A stretch of DNA of 64,000 nt, from positions 186,001-250,000 of the forward strand of contig DATJAY010000003.1 in assembly GCA_035515795.1 (NCBI GenBank). Reading direction: 5' to 3'. Below, in pieces: positions 7,119 through 15,692 of this stretch (positions within the stretch are counted from its first letter, which is position 1; each line of letters begins with the position of its first letter). Source of the DNA: Candidatus Acidiferrales bacterium (GTDB lineage Bacteria; Bacteroidota; Ignavibacteria; Kryptoniales; JAKASW01). Below the pieces are notes generated by a model that saw nothing but the letters and a program-made list of their open reading frames with translations, had not been told where the DNA came from and searched no databases. Position numbers and translations under genes: made by a program.

Positions 7119-7917
7119 AGGCCTCAACCTCTTTCGCTTTTTCGGCCTTGACCCTGGTTCCTCGCGTTAACGGACAGACATCCCCGTATTCGCAGTCCTT
7201 GCACCAGTATCCCGGCCTCGGATGGAACGTGCCGACTTTGATCGCTTTCAGCACTTCCTTCACGAGGAAGAAGAAAGCTTCGTAGTTGGCGCTGCTCCGC
7301 TCAGTTTCGGTCGAAACGATCTTCGGCTTTTTGTTCTTTACGAAGTTTACGATCCTAAAACCCTTGGCAGGTTTATGGAAGAGCTGCTGGAAGGCATAGC
7401 CGTAGGCGGTAAGCTGGAGGTGTTTATCGACATCGCTCTGGCTGATGGTCGTAGCCGAAGTCTTGTACTCGACTATCGTGTCGTCAGCCTCGATGATGTC
7501 GAAGAACCCTTCTAGGGTGATCCCAAGGTTTTCCTTTGTCCTTGGATTCACGAGAGGCACGGTGAAAGGGACTTCGGTTCCCTTGACCTTCTTCCGGGGT
7601 TCTTCGAGGAAAAGCTGGAGCATCTGTTTTGCTAAGATGATGAGTCCTAGCTCCCGCTCATTGTCCTTGTACCGTATCTCCATGTCGGTCTTTTGGCTGT
7701 ACCAGTCAGCATCGAAGATCCTCAAGACCATGTCCGGTGATGCCTTTTTCCCTTCCATTTCCTGTTTGTGTATCCAAGAAATAGTGGAGTGGAGGGCACC
7801 TCCGAATGCCAATGCAGACGGCCTGAATGGCTTGAAGCGCTTCTCGACATATTGGTATCTATACTTGAGACCGCAGAGAAGAAATAGGTTGATTTGACTG
7901 CTAGAAAGGTGATCCAT
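7108..7917 (-). CDS. RecB/Cas4-like PD-(D/E)XK nuclease
   Basis: 269 aa from the ATG at 7917, chosen because AGGAGG lies just upstream; the open frame extends 14 codons further but without a site. It starts SSSQINLFLLCGLKYRYQYVE, the usual entry of RecB-family and Cas4 nucleases with the first Cys. The active-site strands are LEGFFDIIEADDTIVEYKTS (Asp…Glu-x-Lys), and the C-terminus has W-C-K-D-C-x5-C, completing four cysteines for a [4Fe-4S] cluster as in AddB/Cas4. Probably a 5'-3' or end-processing exonuclease of the element. No cas genes or CRISPR array lie nearby. Confidence 0.8.
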   Translation of the reverse strand: MDHLSSSQINLFLLCGLKYRYQYVEKRFKPFRPSALAFGGALHSTISWIHKQEMEGKKASPDMVLRIFDADWYSQKTDMEIRYKDNERELGLIILAKQMLQLFLEEPRKKVKGTEVPFTVPLVNPRTKENLGITLEGFFDIIEADDTIVEYKTSATTISQSDVDKHLQLTAYGYAFQQLFHKPAKGFRIVNFVKNKKPKIVSTETERSSANYEAFFFLVKEVLKAIKVGTFHPRPGYWCKDCEYGDVCPLTRGTRVKAEKAKEVEAYGE

Positions 7918-8338
7918 CGTCGCCTCCTTCTCCAGATACGTTCGCGGATTCTCCGGCATTTTCCTTCTTGAGAAGTTCCTCGATCATCCGGCTCGCATCG
8001 AGCTTCGTGACATCTTTCAGGGTTTTGACCTTGAAGAGTCTCTTCAGCTCATCATGAGCTTCATCTCCTATCTTTTCGCGCATGGCCATGATGCGGAAGA
8101 GATACTTCTTCTGCGGTTCCGTCATCATCTCTTCGGTCGTCATTTTCCCGTTACCGTTCTGAGGTTTCGTTCCGTTTCCACCTGAAGGGATCGGCGGCTT
8201 TGATGCGGGGAGACTGGCTGCGGGTTGTGACTTTGCGGGATCTTCTCCTTCCGACAGTACACTCTCCACAATCCTGAGTTGGAAGAGGGGTTCTCCTTTC
8301 GGGGTCTGTACCTCGATGAGCTTAGTCATCTTTTTCAT
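7901..8338 (-). CDS. Element protein with C-terminal helical domain and SSB-like acidic tip
   Basis: 145 aa from the ATG at 8338, preceded by AAAAGGAG. The N-terminus is a short beta-rich region (KLIEVQTPKGEPLFQLRIVES), then a low-complexity Pro/Gly/Asn linker, then a helical module MTEPQKKYLFRIMAMREKI…LKDVTKLDASRMIEELL. That module is often appended to phage and plasmid recombination or helicase proteins. The end GGDDGSPF resembles the acidic-Phe tip by which SSB recruits partners. It overlaps the nuclease gene by 17 bp, so the two are probably made together. No specific function assigned. Confidence 0.6.
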   Translation of the reverse strand: MKKMTKLIEVQTPKGEPLFQLRIVESVLSEGEDPAKSQPAASLPASKPPIPSGGNGTKPQNGNGKMTTEEMMTEPQKKYLFRIMAMREKIGDEAHDELKRLFKVKTLKDVTKLDASRMIEELLKKENAGESANVSGEGGDDGSPF

Positions 8339-8476
8339 ATCAGTTTCTCCTTTTGTTAATGATTCTGATATGCATCGTACCGTCATGGCTCAGTGTCCAT
8401 AAGGCGGGCAATTTTGTTCTTTCCGTCACTTGTGCCCTCCTTATGTGAGGGATATCTGACGCTTTATCATCCAGAT

Positions 8477-9799
8477 ATGGATGATAAAGACTCGACCAAA
8501 CAGCAGGTCACCCCCATAGCAGTGACAAACTGGCGGGACATACGGAAGATATTCGGGATAAAGCAGAAGAATCGGCGCGGCCACATGCACATCATCGGGA
8601 AGACCGGGACCGGCAAGTCGAGCCTGATCGCGAACATGGCACTGTCTGACATCAGGGCGGGCAACGGCATCGGCCTAATCGACCCGCATGGCGACCTCGC
8701 CGACGACGTGCTGAAACGCATTCCGAGGGGAAGAATCCATGACGTGGTCTTCTTCAACCCCGCTGACATGGAATACCCCGTGGGCTTCAACCCACTAGAG
8801 AAAGCACCTTACGACAAACACCACCTCGTGGTATCGGGAGTCATTTCCGTCTTCAGAAAAATCTGGTCGGAGTTCTGGGGGCCCAGGCTGGAACACATCC
8901 TCCGCCATTCCCTGTTCACGCTGATGGACTACCCTCAAAGCACGCTTCTCGATTTGCCGAAACTCCTGACCGACGCCGGATTCAGGAAGGAACTGCTGTC
9001 GCACGTCCAACACCGGGAAATACTCTCCTTCTGGCTCAACGAGTTCGACAAGTATTCGCCGTGGCTGAGATCGGAAGCAATATCCCCCATCCTCAACAAG
9101 GTGGGACAGTTCTTGGTCAGCCTACCTTTGCGGAACATCATCGGGCAGACGAGAAGCACATTCGACCTGAGGAAAATTACGAACGGGAAGAAAATCCTCA
9201 TAGCCAGTCTGCCGAAGGGGAAGATCGGCGAGGACAACACGTCCCTTTTGGGTTCGCTTCTTCTCACGGAAATCTGGTTGGCTATTCTCGGACGGGCCGA
9301 GGTGCCCGAAAGCGAAAGAATTCCTTTTTACTTGTACGTCGATGAGTTCCATTCTTTCATTACCACTTCTTTCGCCGATGTCCTCAGCGAATCAAGGAAA
9401 TACGGACTAAACCTCGTGCTCGGCCACCAGTACATGAGCCAGCTTGACAAGAAAGTCCGCGACGCGATATTCGGGAACGTCGGCTCGATTATATCGTTCA
9501 GGGTTGGTGCTGAGGACGCGCAATATCTCGCGAGGGAATTTCATCCTTTCAGCGAACCGGATTTCATAAGCCTTCCGAACTACAACATCTACCTGAGACT
9601 TATGATTGACGGCGCGACCTCGACACCATTCAGCGCCTCGACAATTCCCTTACCCGTGGAAGGCAATTCGTTCGCCCCAGAAATCATCAGGGAGTCGAAA
9701 ATCAGGTACGGCAGACGAAAGGACGATATCGAACGCACAATCACCGCAAGGGTATCACAACAAGGCGATACACATCCGGTCCAAAAAGCTTTCCTCTGA
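8477..9799 (+). CDS. VirD4/TraG-like (HerA superfamily) DNA-transfer ATPase
   Basis: About 440 aa from the ATG at 8477; the frame is open to 8393 but the first 28 residues look like untranslated leader. Walker A is IGKTGTGKSSLI, followed by GIGLIDPHGDLADD, and Walker B is YLYVDEFHSF. LVLGHQYMSQL and IISFRVGAEDAQYLAREF are typical of the type IV coupling/'DNA-binding in T4SS' ATPase group. There is no N-terminal transmembrane segment and no relaxase or other T4SS gene in the window. This may be a soluble HerA-like translocase or the remnant of a mobilisation module. It is divergent from the 8338-5514 run. Confidence 0.8.
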   Translation: MDDKDSTKQQVTPIAVTNWRDIRKIFGIKQKNRRGHMHIIGKTGTGKSSLIANMALSDIRAGNGIGLIDPHGDLADDVLKRIPRGRIHDVVFFNPADMEYPVGFNPLEKAPYDKHHLVVSGVISVFRKIWSEFWGPRLEHILRHSLFTLMDYPQSTLLDLPKLLTDAGFRKELLSHVQHREILSFWLNEFDKYSPWLRSEAISPILNKVGQFLVSLPLRNIIGQTRSTFDLRKITNGKKILIASLPKGKIGEDNTSLLGSLLLTEIWLAILGRAEVPESERIPFYLYVDEFHSFITTSFADVLSESRKYGLNLVLGHQYMSQLDKKVRDAIFGNVGSIISFRVGAEDAQYLAREFHPFSEPDFISLPNYNIYLRLMIDGATSTPFSASTIPLPVEGNSFAPEIIRESKIRYGRRKDDIERTITARVSQQGDTHPVQKAFL

Positions 9800-9910
9800 A
9801 ACTGGCTGCACGGCGTTCCGCCTTGCACTGCAAAGTGTCGAGTTGATATATTCCTAGCGGACCTTTGGCGGAGATTAACGCAATCTGCATACGGGCATCG
9901 CAAGAAGGAG

Positions 9911-9947
9911 ATTGTGTGATTTTGATCATTCACAATTTTTTATCTTG
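9911..9947 (+). terminator. Putative terminator after the VirD4-like gene
   Basis: ATTGTG…CACAAT stem with GA/TC extension followed by a run of six T. It is about 110 bp downstream of the 9799 stop and just ahead of the HEPN gene's Shine-Dalgarno site. Confidence 0.45.
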
Positions 9948-10001
9948 GCTGCGGGCAACCTTTTTTCACCCAAGATTCCGCAAAAGAGAAAGGAGTCCCA
10001 G

Positions 10002-10694
10002 TTGACCTATGAAATAAACCACAGATCCCTGAGTAGCTTTATTCTGAACATCCAGGATGTTGAGCGGCTTATTGAAATTCATCGGGTCTTGACGGGCGAC
10101 GCTCGAGGTCGACGCCGCAATGTGGAGGTACTTAATAAAAGCGCAGTTGTACTACTAACTGCGTGCTTAGAGGCATTTATAGAAGACCTCGCTGAAGAAT
10201 CTTTTGACTTCCTACTGTCAACCGCAACGACCCCTGATGCGATACCGGATAGCGTAAGAACGCTCGCATCAAAGCCTCTCGCCGAGAGTAAAGATGAGCG
10301 AAAAGTATGGGAACTTGCTGGAGATGGTTGGAAGGATGTGCTCGCCAACCATAGGTCGTTTGTCATTGCCAGGTATATTGAGGGATTCAATACGCCTAAA
10401 CCAGATAAGGTTGACAAGCTATTTAAGGAACTAATCGGTCTCAACTCGTTGTCATCATGCTGGCACTGGAGAAAGATGTCTCATCAAAGTGCCTCAGATT
10501 ATTTAACAAAACTAGTTGAAGATCGCGGTTCTATTGCTCATAGGACGAGGGCAAATCAACGTATAAACAAGGACTACGTGACAGGCTATCGTGATTTCGT
10601 CTACAGGGTCGCTGCTTGCTCATACAACAGTGTTAGAACTCATCTTTTGAATCTTACGGGAAAAGAGCCATGGACCGAATACACGGGATCATGA
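10002..10694 (+). CDS. MAE_28990/MAE_18760-type HEPN protein
   Basis: About 230 aa from TTG at 10002, chosen because AAAGGAG ends 7 nt upstream; the frame is open from 9912. The fold pattern is that of HEPN proteins of the MAE_28990/18760 group: helix VLNKSAVVLLTACLEAFIEDLAEESF, central HWRKMS, then LVEDRGSIAHRT with R-x4-H (RGSIAH), the ribonuclease signature, and a last helix DFVYRVAACSYNSVRTHLL. Members occur in toxin-antitoxin or antiviral contexts, often alone. It lies inside the element between the VirD4-like gene and the decayed recombinase. Activity is not proven. Confidence 0.7.
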   Translation: MTYEINHRSLSSFILNIQDVERLIEIHRVLTGDARGRRRNVEVLNKSAVVLLTACLEAFIEDLAEESFDFLLSTATTPDAIPDSVRTLASKPLAESKDERKVWELAGDGWKDVLANHRSFVIARYIEGFNTPKPDKVDKLFKELIGLNSLSSCWHWRKMSHQSASDYLTKLVEDRGSIAHRTRANQRINKDYVTGYRDFVYRVAACSYNSVRTHLLNLTGKEPWTEYTGS

Positions 10695-10764
10695 TTCCCA
10701 TCATCAATCTCCTTCCGTTTTTGATGTACCGGGACTCATTTTATCCAGACAGAACACATCGCTT

Positions 10765-10900
10765 AATGCGAGCAAAAACAATAGGCATCCGGATTCCGGT
10801 TTTGACGGAAGATCAGGTCGAGGACGGAAATCCTGAACGTCATGAAGGGCATCCCAGAGCGTCCGCGGAATTAAGCGAGTGGGAAGACTTACTTCTCAGG
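10765..10900 (+). pseudogene. Remnant of a serine recombinase N-terminus
   Basis: The encoded stretch KTIGIRIPVLTEDQVEDG…PERHEGHPRA aligns with KAVGIWIRVSTEDQAKGE…PEHHEKRARY at the start of the intact recombinase at 12456, about half identical over 40 residues. The catalytic Ser is lost (RVST to PVLT) and nothing recombinase-like follows. It lies in a short open frame (10670-10945) with no ribosome site. Probably the leftover of an earlier or duplicated integrase gene. Confidence 0.65.
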
Positions 10901-10919
10901 TTGAAGTGTAAAGGTATTT

Positions 10920-11546
10920 CTATGGATTTGTACTCTGGGCGATAAGATCACTTTTCAAAAAGAACCAAGCAACTTGTTCTGTTAGAACTAAAAGAGAAAT
11001 AAGCCAAGGTACCCACCAAATATTCTGCGGAGATTCCCTACCAAACGAAATTATACCTGAAAAGAAATAAATAATAACAAAAATGATTTCGAAAATGCCG
11101 TACATTTTATAATCATTCTTTTCGTAGAGCGCAAAATTCTTGATCTCGTCAAAATGCCCATGATACACAAAACAAAATATTGCCTCAATAAGCGGGCCAA
11201 GCGCCAAGGCCATAAAAGCGATTGTCAATGAAGAAGGAAAATTGTTATTGAAAAGAAATCCGAGACAAACAGCATAGGCAGTTAAAGAAAAAGTATACAA
11301 TATGGAAAGTACATATAACGAAAAAGGGAGTTTGGAAAAATCGTAAGCTCCATATTCTATTATAGAATCTAAGATCAGAAGAAAAAAGCCGAATAGGTAC
11401 CCAGCAACTAATATAGATGTGTTCAAGTCGGCGTTAATCAGCTTCGACGCAAGAATATTGATACCAAGAGCAAGAGGAAACAATTGGATTAAAGCCGAAA
11501 CAGAGATTGATGTAGCCGTGCTGGAAGAAAATCTATGCTTACTCAT
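10920..11546 (-). CDS. Polytopic membrane protein, unknown family
   Basis: 208 aa, with AGGAGG upstream of the ATG at 11546. About six hydrophobic segments: residues 15-35, 42-62, 75-100, 105-125, 148-168 and 175-195. Charged Lys/Asp residues lie in the loops. No family motif is recognised. Base composition is clearly more AT rich than the flanking recombinase, as for the next gene, suggesting a separately acquired pair of genes. Confidence 0.6.
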   Translation of the reverse strand: MSKHRFSSSTATSISVSALIQLFPLALGINILASKLINADLNTSILVAGYLFGFFLLILDSIIEYGAYDFSKLPFSLYVLSILYTFSLTAYAVCLGFLFNNNFPSSLTIAFMALALGPLIEAIFCFVYHGHFDEIKNFALYEKNDYKMYGIFEIIFVIIYFFSGIISFGRESPQNIWWVPWLISLLVLTEQVAWFFLKSDLIAQSTNP

Positions 11547-11609
11547 TTAGGACCTCCTCACCGAATTGTAAAGGTAATTGGTTCAACTTCAAGCCCCTCA
11601 CATTATTGA

Positions 11610-12179
11610 TTAATCGTTAAGATGGTGCTCTGATCCATCTCTTAGATATTGCTTTCTTATGAAACTCATAACGATCCCTGCCTTCAAATAATTCATTTTT
11701 GTCTCGTCAGGCAGTAACTTAAAATCAGTCACGATTTTTCTGCAATTAGGTTTTCCACATTCGCATTTCATTTGAAAATGGTCTTCATCCATCGAAGTTG
11801 AATAGTCAAATCTGATTTCAGTATGAACTTTTAAATCCTCAAGTGCAATTAGATCGAAATCATTTATTATACCCGCATTGGGTTCGCAAGAATGATTGAT
11901 GAATTTTCCTGGAATCTCAGTATCAATGTACCTGTCGTGATCATATTGTAAAGACATGCACTCGGTTTCTCCGCGTCGAATTGTTTCGTCAAAGGAGATG
12001 GTCGGCCCGTTGAATCTATAAATGATCTCCCCCTTTTTGATGGAGCGCTTTGTTCTTACACAATACCCTAATTCGCAAATACTGACGTAGATACTGCGGC
12101 TAGTGAATTGATCGTTAATGTGCTTTATCAAAGCCTTTTCTTGGGAGTAGATGTTTTTCTCCTTAATCTTTAGATTCAT
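11610..12179 (-). CDS. SET-domain protein (putative lysine methyltransferase)
   Basis: 189 aa from the ATG at 12179; a GTG three codons earlier is also open. The SET signatures are all present in order: RSIKKGEIIYRFNG (cofactor-side strand), FINHSCEPNAGI (the N-H-S-C pseudoknot motif), LKVHTEIRFDYS (E/D-x-F/Y-D-Y), and a post-SET cysteine set CECGKPNC. SET enzymes move a methyl group from SAM to protein lysines; bacterial examples are found scattered in environmental lineages. The gene sits beside an AT-rich membrane protein just upstream of the integrase. The target is unknown. Confidence 0.8.
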   Translation of the reverse strand: MNLKIKEKNIYSQEKALIKHINDQFTSRSIYVSICELGYCVRTKRSIKKGEIIYRFNGPTISFDETIRRGETECMSLQYDHDRYIDTEIPGKFINHSCEPNAGIINDFDLIALEDLKVHTEIRFDYSTSMDEDHFQMKCECGKPNCRKIVTDFKLLPDETKMNYLKAGIVMSFIRKQYLRDGSEHHLND

Positions 12180-12188
12180 TTCACCCAC

Positions 12189-12455
12189 TTATGATAACAT
12201 TTGACATGTGAAGGGTATAGATAGACTTGATTTTGAACAGCCGCTTTGCCTTTGAAATCGTCAAAGTAATTACATCGAGATTGTAATTTATCAAAAGTTT
12301 TCGAGCTTAAATTAATGCTAATGTAATTAGCTTTTTATTCTAATTCAACAAAACATTTTACAAATAGCTCCAAATTCCTAACCGATATTGATTATGTACC
12401 CTTTATTTTCTTCTCTCCCTTTTATACTTTACTAAAAGATGCAAGGAACGAGGGC
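12189..12455. other. AT-rich intergenic region upstream of the recombinase
   Basis: About 267 bp with no open frame of note, markedly AT rich, between the divergent SET gene and the recombinase. It presumably carries the promoters of both. AGGAA lies about 9 nt before the recombinase GTG. I could not define a confident promoter. Confidence 0.4.
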
Positions 12456-13958
12456 GTGGAGACAAACAAAGCGGTTGGTATCTGGATAAGGGTCTCGACT
12501 GAAGACCAAGCCAAGGGCGAAAGCCCTGAGCACCACGAGAAACGTGCCCGATATTATGCCGAGTCCAAAGGCTGGGACGTTAAAGAGGTGTACCATCTTG
12601 AGGCTGTATCGGGGAAATCTGTTAAGGATCATCCTGAGGCAAGGAGAATGGTTGATGACATCAAATCGGGCCATATCACAGGACTCATCTTCTCGAAGCT
12701 TGCCCGTCTGGCCCGGAACACCAAGGAACTTCTAGAGTTCGCAGACTTCTTCCAGGAGCACAGCGCCGACCTCATCTCACTCCAAGAATCAATTGACACT
12801 TCCACGGCAGCAGGGCGCTTTTTCTATACAATGATTGCTGCTATGGCGCAATGGGAAAGGGAAGAGATTGCCGATAGGGTGGCTGCTTCGGTTCCCATTC
12901 GTGCGAAGTTAGGGAAATCCTTGGGTGGGGAAGCTCCCTATGGCTACCGATATGTGGATAAAAAGCTGGCTCTCGATCCAAAGGAAGCACCGATCAGGAA
13001 ACTGATGTTCGAGTTTTTCAAAGAGCAAAAGCGAAAGCGGAGAGTCTGTCGCCTTCTGAATGAAGCAGGATACCGCACGCGGAGAGGGAACAAGTGGACT
13101 TTCAGCACCGTCTACCGGCTCCTCAGAGATCCCATTGCCAAAGGAATCCGAAGGTCAAACTACAGCACACGAGGCGGAAAGAATTCCGAGAAATATGTTT
13201 TCAAACCCGAATCCGAGTGGATATATACGGAAGCTCCGGCTATTGTTTCCGAAGAACTGTGGAACGAATGTAACGGCATCCTTGATGAACAGATCAAGAC
13301 GAACCGTCCGCCTACCAAGGTGGTCGCCCACCTCTTCACAAGCATCGTCACCTGCGAGTGCGGAGGGAAGATGTACGTTCCCTCAAACAACCCGAAGTAT
13401 GTTTGCCCCAAGTGCCGCAACAAGGTCGGTGAAACTGATCTTGAGGAAATCTTCCGCGAACAACTGAAATCGTTCGTCTTCTCGGAAAGCGAAGTCAAAA
13501 ACTATTTTGAGCAGGCGGATACCGCGCTTAAAGAAAAGGAAGCCATCCTTGCGACACTTATGGACGAGAAAGGAAAGGTGCGGGCGGATATGGAGAAGGT
13601 GATGGAGCTATACCTCAAGGGAGAAATCAAGCCGGAGGGATTCAACCGGCACTACCAACCTTATGATGAACGATACAAGCAGATAACGAAACAAATACCG
13701 GAGGTTCAGGCTGAAATTGATTTTCTCAAAATCCAGTACATCTCAGGCGACGAACTCGTGAACGAAGCCAAAGACCTCTATAGCCGTTGGCCAAACCTCG
13801 AACCTACCGAGAAACGCAAGATCATAGAAACCATTACCGAACGGATCACCGTTGGCAAGGACGATATAAATATCAAACTATCCTATTTACCCTCTTCCGA
13901 ATTGGTGACAGAAGGGCACCAGACCCATCTTGTTCGGGTGATTTCGGGGCGTACATGA
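12456..13958 (+). CDS. Large serine recombinase (integrase of the element)
   Basis: 500 aa from GTG. Resolvase domain: GIWIRVSTEDQ with catalytic Ser14, then FSKLARLARNTKELL and QWEREEIADRV. The recombinase domain follows (APYGYRY…WTFSTVYRLLRDPIAKG), then a zinc ribbon with CECGGKMYV…YVCPKC, then a coiled coil of about 100 residues and a C-terminal tail. Such enzymes integrate and excise elements between short unrelated att sites. The last codons (RVISGRT-stop, about 13932-13958) lie in DNA that also belongs to the disrupted LTD gene, so the C-terminal end seems supplied by the target site. Confidence 0.92.
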   Translation: METNKAVGIWIRVSTEDQAKGESPEHHEKRARYYAESKGWDVKEVYHLEAVSGKSVKDHPEARRMVDDIKSGHITGLIFSKLARLARNTKELLEFADFFQEHSADLISLQESIDTSTAAGRFFYTMIAAMAQWEREEIADRVAASVPIRAKLGKSLGGEAPYGYRYVDKKLALDPKEAPIRKLMFEFFKEQKRKRRVCRLLNEAGYRTRRGNKWTFSTVYRLLRDPIAKGIRRSNYSTRGGKNSEKYVFKPESEWIYTEAPAIVSEELWNECNGILDEQIKTNRPPTKVVAHLFTSIVTCECGGKMYVPSNNPKYVCPKCRNKVGETDLEEIFREQLKSFVFSESEVKNYFEQADTALKEKEAILATLMDEKGKVRADMEKVMELYLKGEIKPEGFNRHYQPYDERYKQITKQIPEVQAEIDFLKIQYISGDELVNEAKDLYSRWPNLEPTEKRKIIETITERITVGKDDINIKLSYLPSSELVTEGHQTHLVRVISGRT

Positions 13959-15672
13959 TCTCGTTTATTACAACCGATGCGGGCGGAAGACCGACATCTA
14001 CGGAGATTATCTTCGTGTTGTTCGTTGTCAGCTCGTCGCCAGGGTAACTTATGAATATCCCGAACCGATGTGATCCGAATAATAAGTCGTGCACAGTGAA
14101 GATTGCCACGGTCGAGTCACCTGGAGTCATCGCGGGTATCTCAATTGAATCAATCGGCTCCCCGGAATCGCAGCTGCCGTTCCCATTTTTGTCCGAGAAT
14201 AAAACGGCTTTTGCCGGCCCGCACAGTTTCATTCCGCGGTTTATAACGCAAGCAGAAATCGTTATGCTGCCGCCGGACTGAATCGGAAATGGCGAATAGG
14301 TGACGGTTCCGACTGCCAAGTCGAAGCTGCGTGGAGTTACACTATTGATTCTTGCGGGCGTACTCCCTGAGGAGTCCGCAGAGGTTTCAAAATCCTGCGG
14401 ATCGTTCGAATCTCCGGCCGGCAGGATCCTTTCAAGTGATTTGCCGCCCGTGTTTCCACCCCAGGATGGAGCGTAGCTCACGCTATCAATTAGATTTCCT
14501 CCAGCATCATGGACCGTCACTGCGTCGCCCGTGTTGTTTAACGGAGGAATCTTTGCGATCAAAGTCTTGGTGCGGACTCCTGGATGGAGGTTGAAGAAAC
14601 CGGTGTCATGTGCAACGACGACGTAATCACTTGGCGGGAACAAATAATCGGTCCCTGTAATCACCGCTTCTGTGCCCGAGTTGTCCGAGATCGTGAAGCA
14701 GTTGAGGTTGAGTGAGTCGTTTGAATTGTTGTACAATTCCACCCATTCCGGTTCCGGACTCTTGGGTGCGTACATTATCTCATTGACGACTAAGCTTTCT
14801 TTACTGTAAGAGAATTTTGGTTTTACCCACATGGAATTGTTCGTAGTATCCTGGTCGGATGCAAATTTTACGACGGCGAACGCGCCGGCCGCGCGAAAAT
14901 TCTGTGGTTTTGCTTTCGAGACGATGGACGTCGAATCACACGCCTTAAGTCCCGGTACGTTATCAGTTTCGGCAACAACTTCATCGGGCTCGGGAAGGTG
15001 GTCTCCGTTGTAGTCGAGATAAACATCTACGTCGAATGGAGAAGTCGAATGCACGCCGCAGTTTTTGACGACAATATCGAAAACAGCCGACGAATCTGTT
15101 GAAGAAAGAGAAGCGGAGAACGAAGAAACTTTTAAGTCGTAACTCCATGCTGCAATGCTGTTCTTTCTGCCGGGAGTGCCGCCTGACGAATCGAGAGACG
15201 TGCCCCAGTTCGTGCTCAAGAATGGCGAGAGTTCAGTCGAGATTCTTTCAAGTGATTTACCGTTGGAGCCGCCCCACGATGGTTCATACAAAACCGAATC
15301 TGCGAGCGTCCCCGTCGAATCGCGAATTGAGATTGTGTCGCCGGTGTTGACGAGAAAATCCGTTGGCACTGCCGGACAGATCAAGACGATAGAGGAATCC
15401 AAACTATGGAAAGAGAATATTGTGTCGGATTTGGTCATCACGACAAATGAATCGGATCGGACAAAAAAATCTGTGGATGTGATGGTGTACCACGTTGTTG
15501 TATGGTGTCGGATTTTCCAGCCTTTAATGTTTATTTTGTCCGCCGATGTGTTACACAACTCTATCCACTCCGGCTCTCCATTTTTAGGTGAGTACATGAT
15601 CTCGTTTATCTTGATGGCTTGAGAGAAGCCCGATGAAACAAAAATCAGAAGAAGAATAATTTCTTTTTTCAT
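13873..15672 (-). pseudogene. Lamin-tail-domain surface protein, truncated by the element
   Basis: The frame is 599 codons, with native sequence to about residue 580. Signal peptide MKKEIILLLIFVSSGFSQA. LTD domains begin at INEIMYSPKNGEPEWIEL (about residue 22) and VNEIMYAPKSPEPEWVEL (about 296), each followed by a CARDB-like segment (VVKNCGVHSTSPF…, CVINRGMKLCGPA…). A third LTD starts VINEIMYAPKSPE and is cut off, the remaining residues being read from recombinase DNA. Family members usually end in a T9SS sorting domain, which would be lost here. The C-terminal part should lie on the far side of the element. Confidence 0.85.
13926..13940. other. Right junction of the integrated element
   Basis: Read on the minus strand, the LTD gene continues as INEIMYAPKSPE and then diverges (QDG…) exactly where the two other copies of this motif in the same protein continue with P-E-W. 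The homology therefore stops at about 13930, inside the 3' end of the serine recombinase gene. This marks the attachment-site crossover to within a few bases. The left junction was not found in the window. Confidence 0.7.
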
Positions 15673-15692
15673 GCCCGCCCCCGTCTCGTGTC

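Noticed and set aside
10079-10444. Minus-strand frame opposite the second HEPN gene
   Set aside because: Ser/Leu-rich shadow without ribosome site, inside a gene with a clear catalytic motif.
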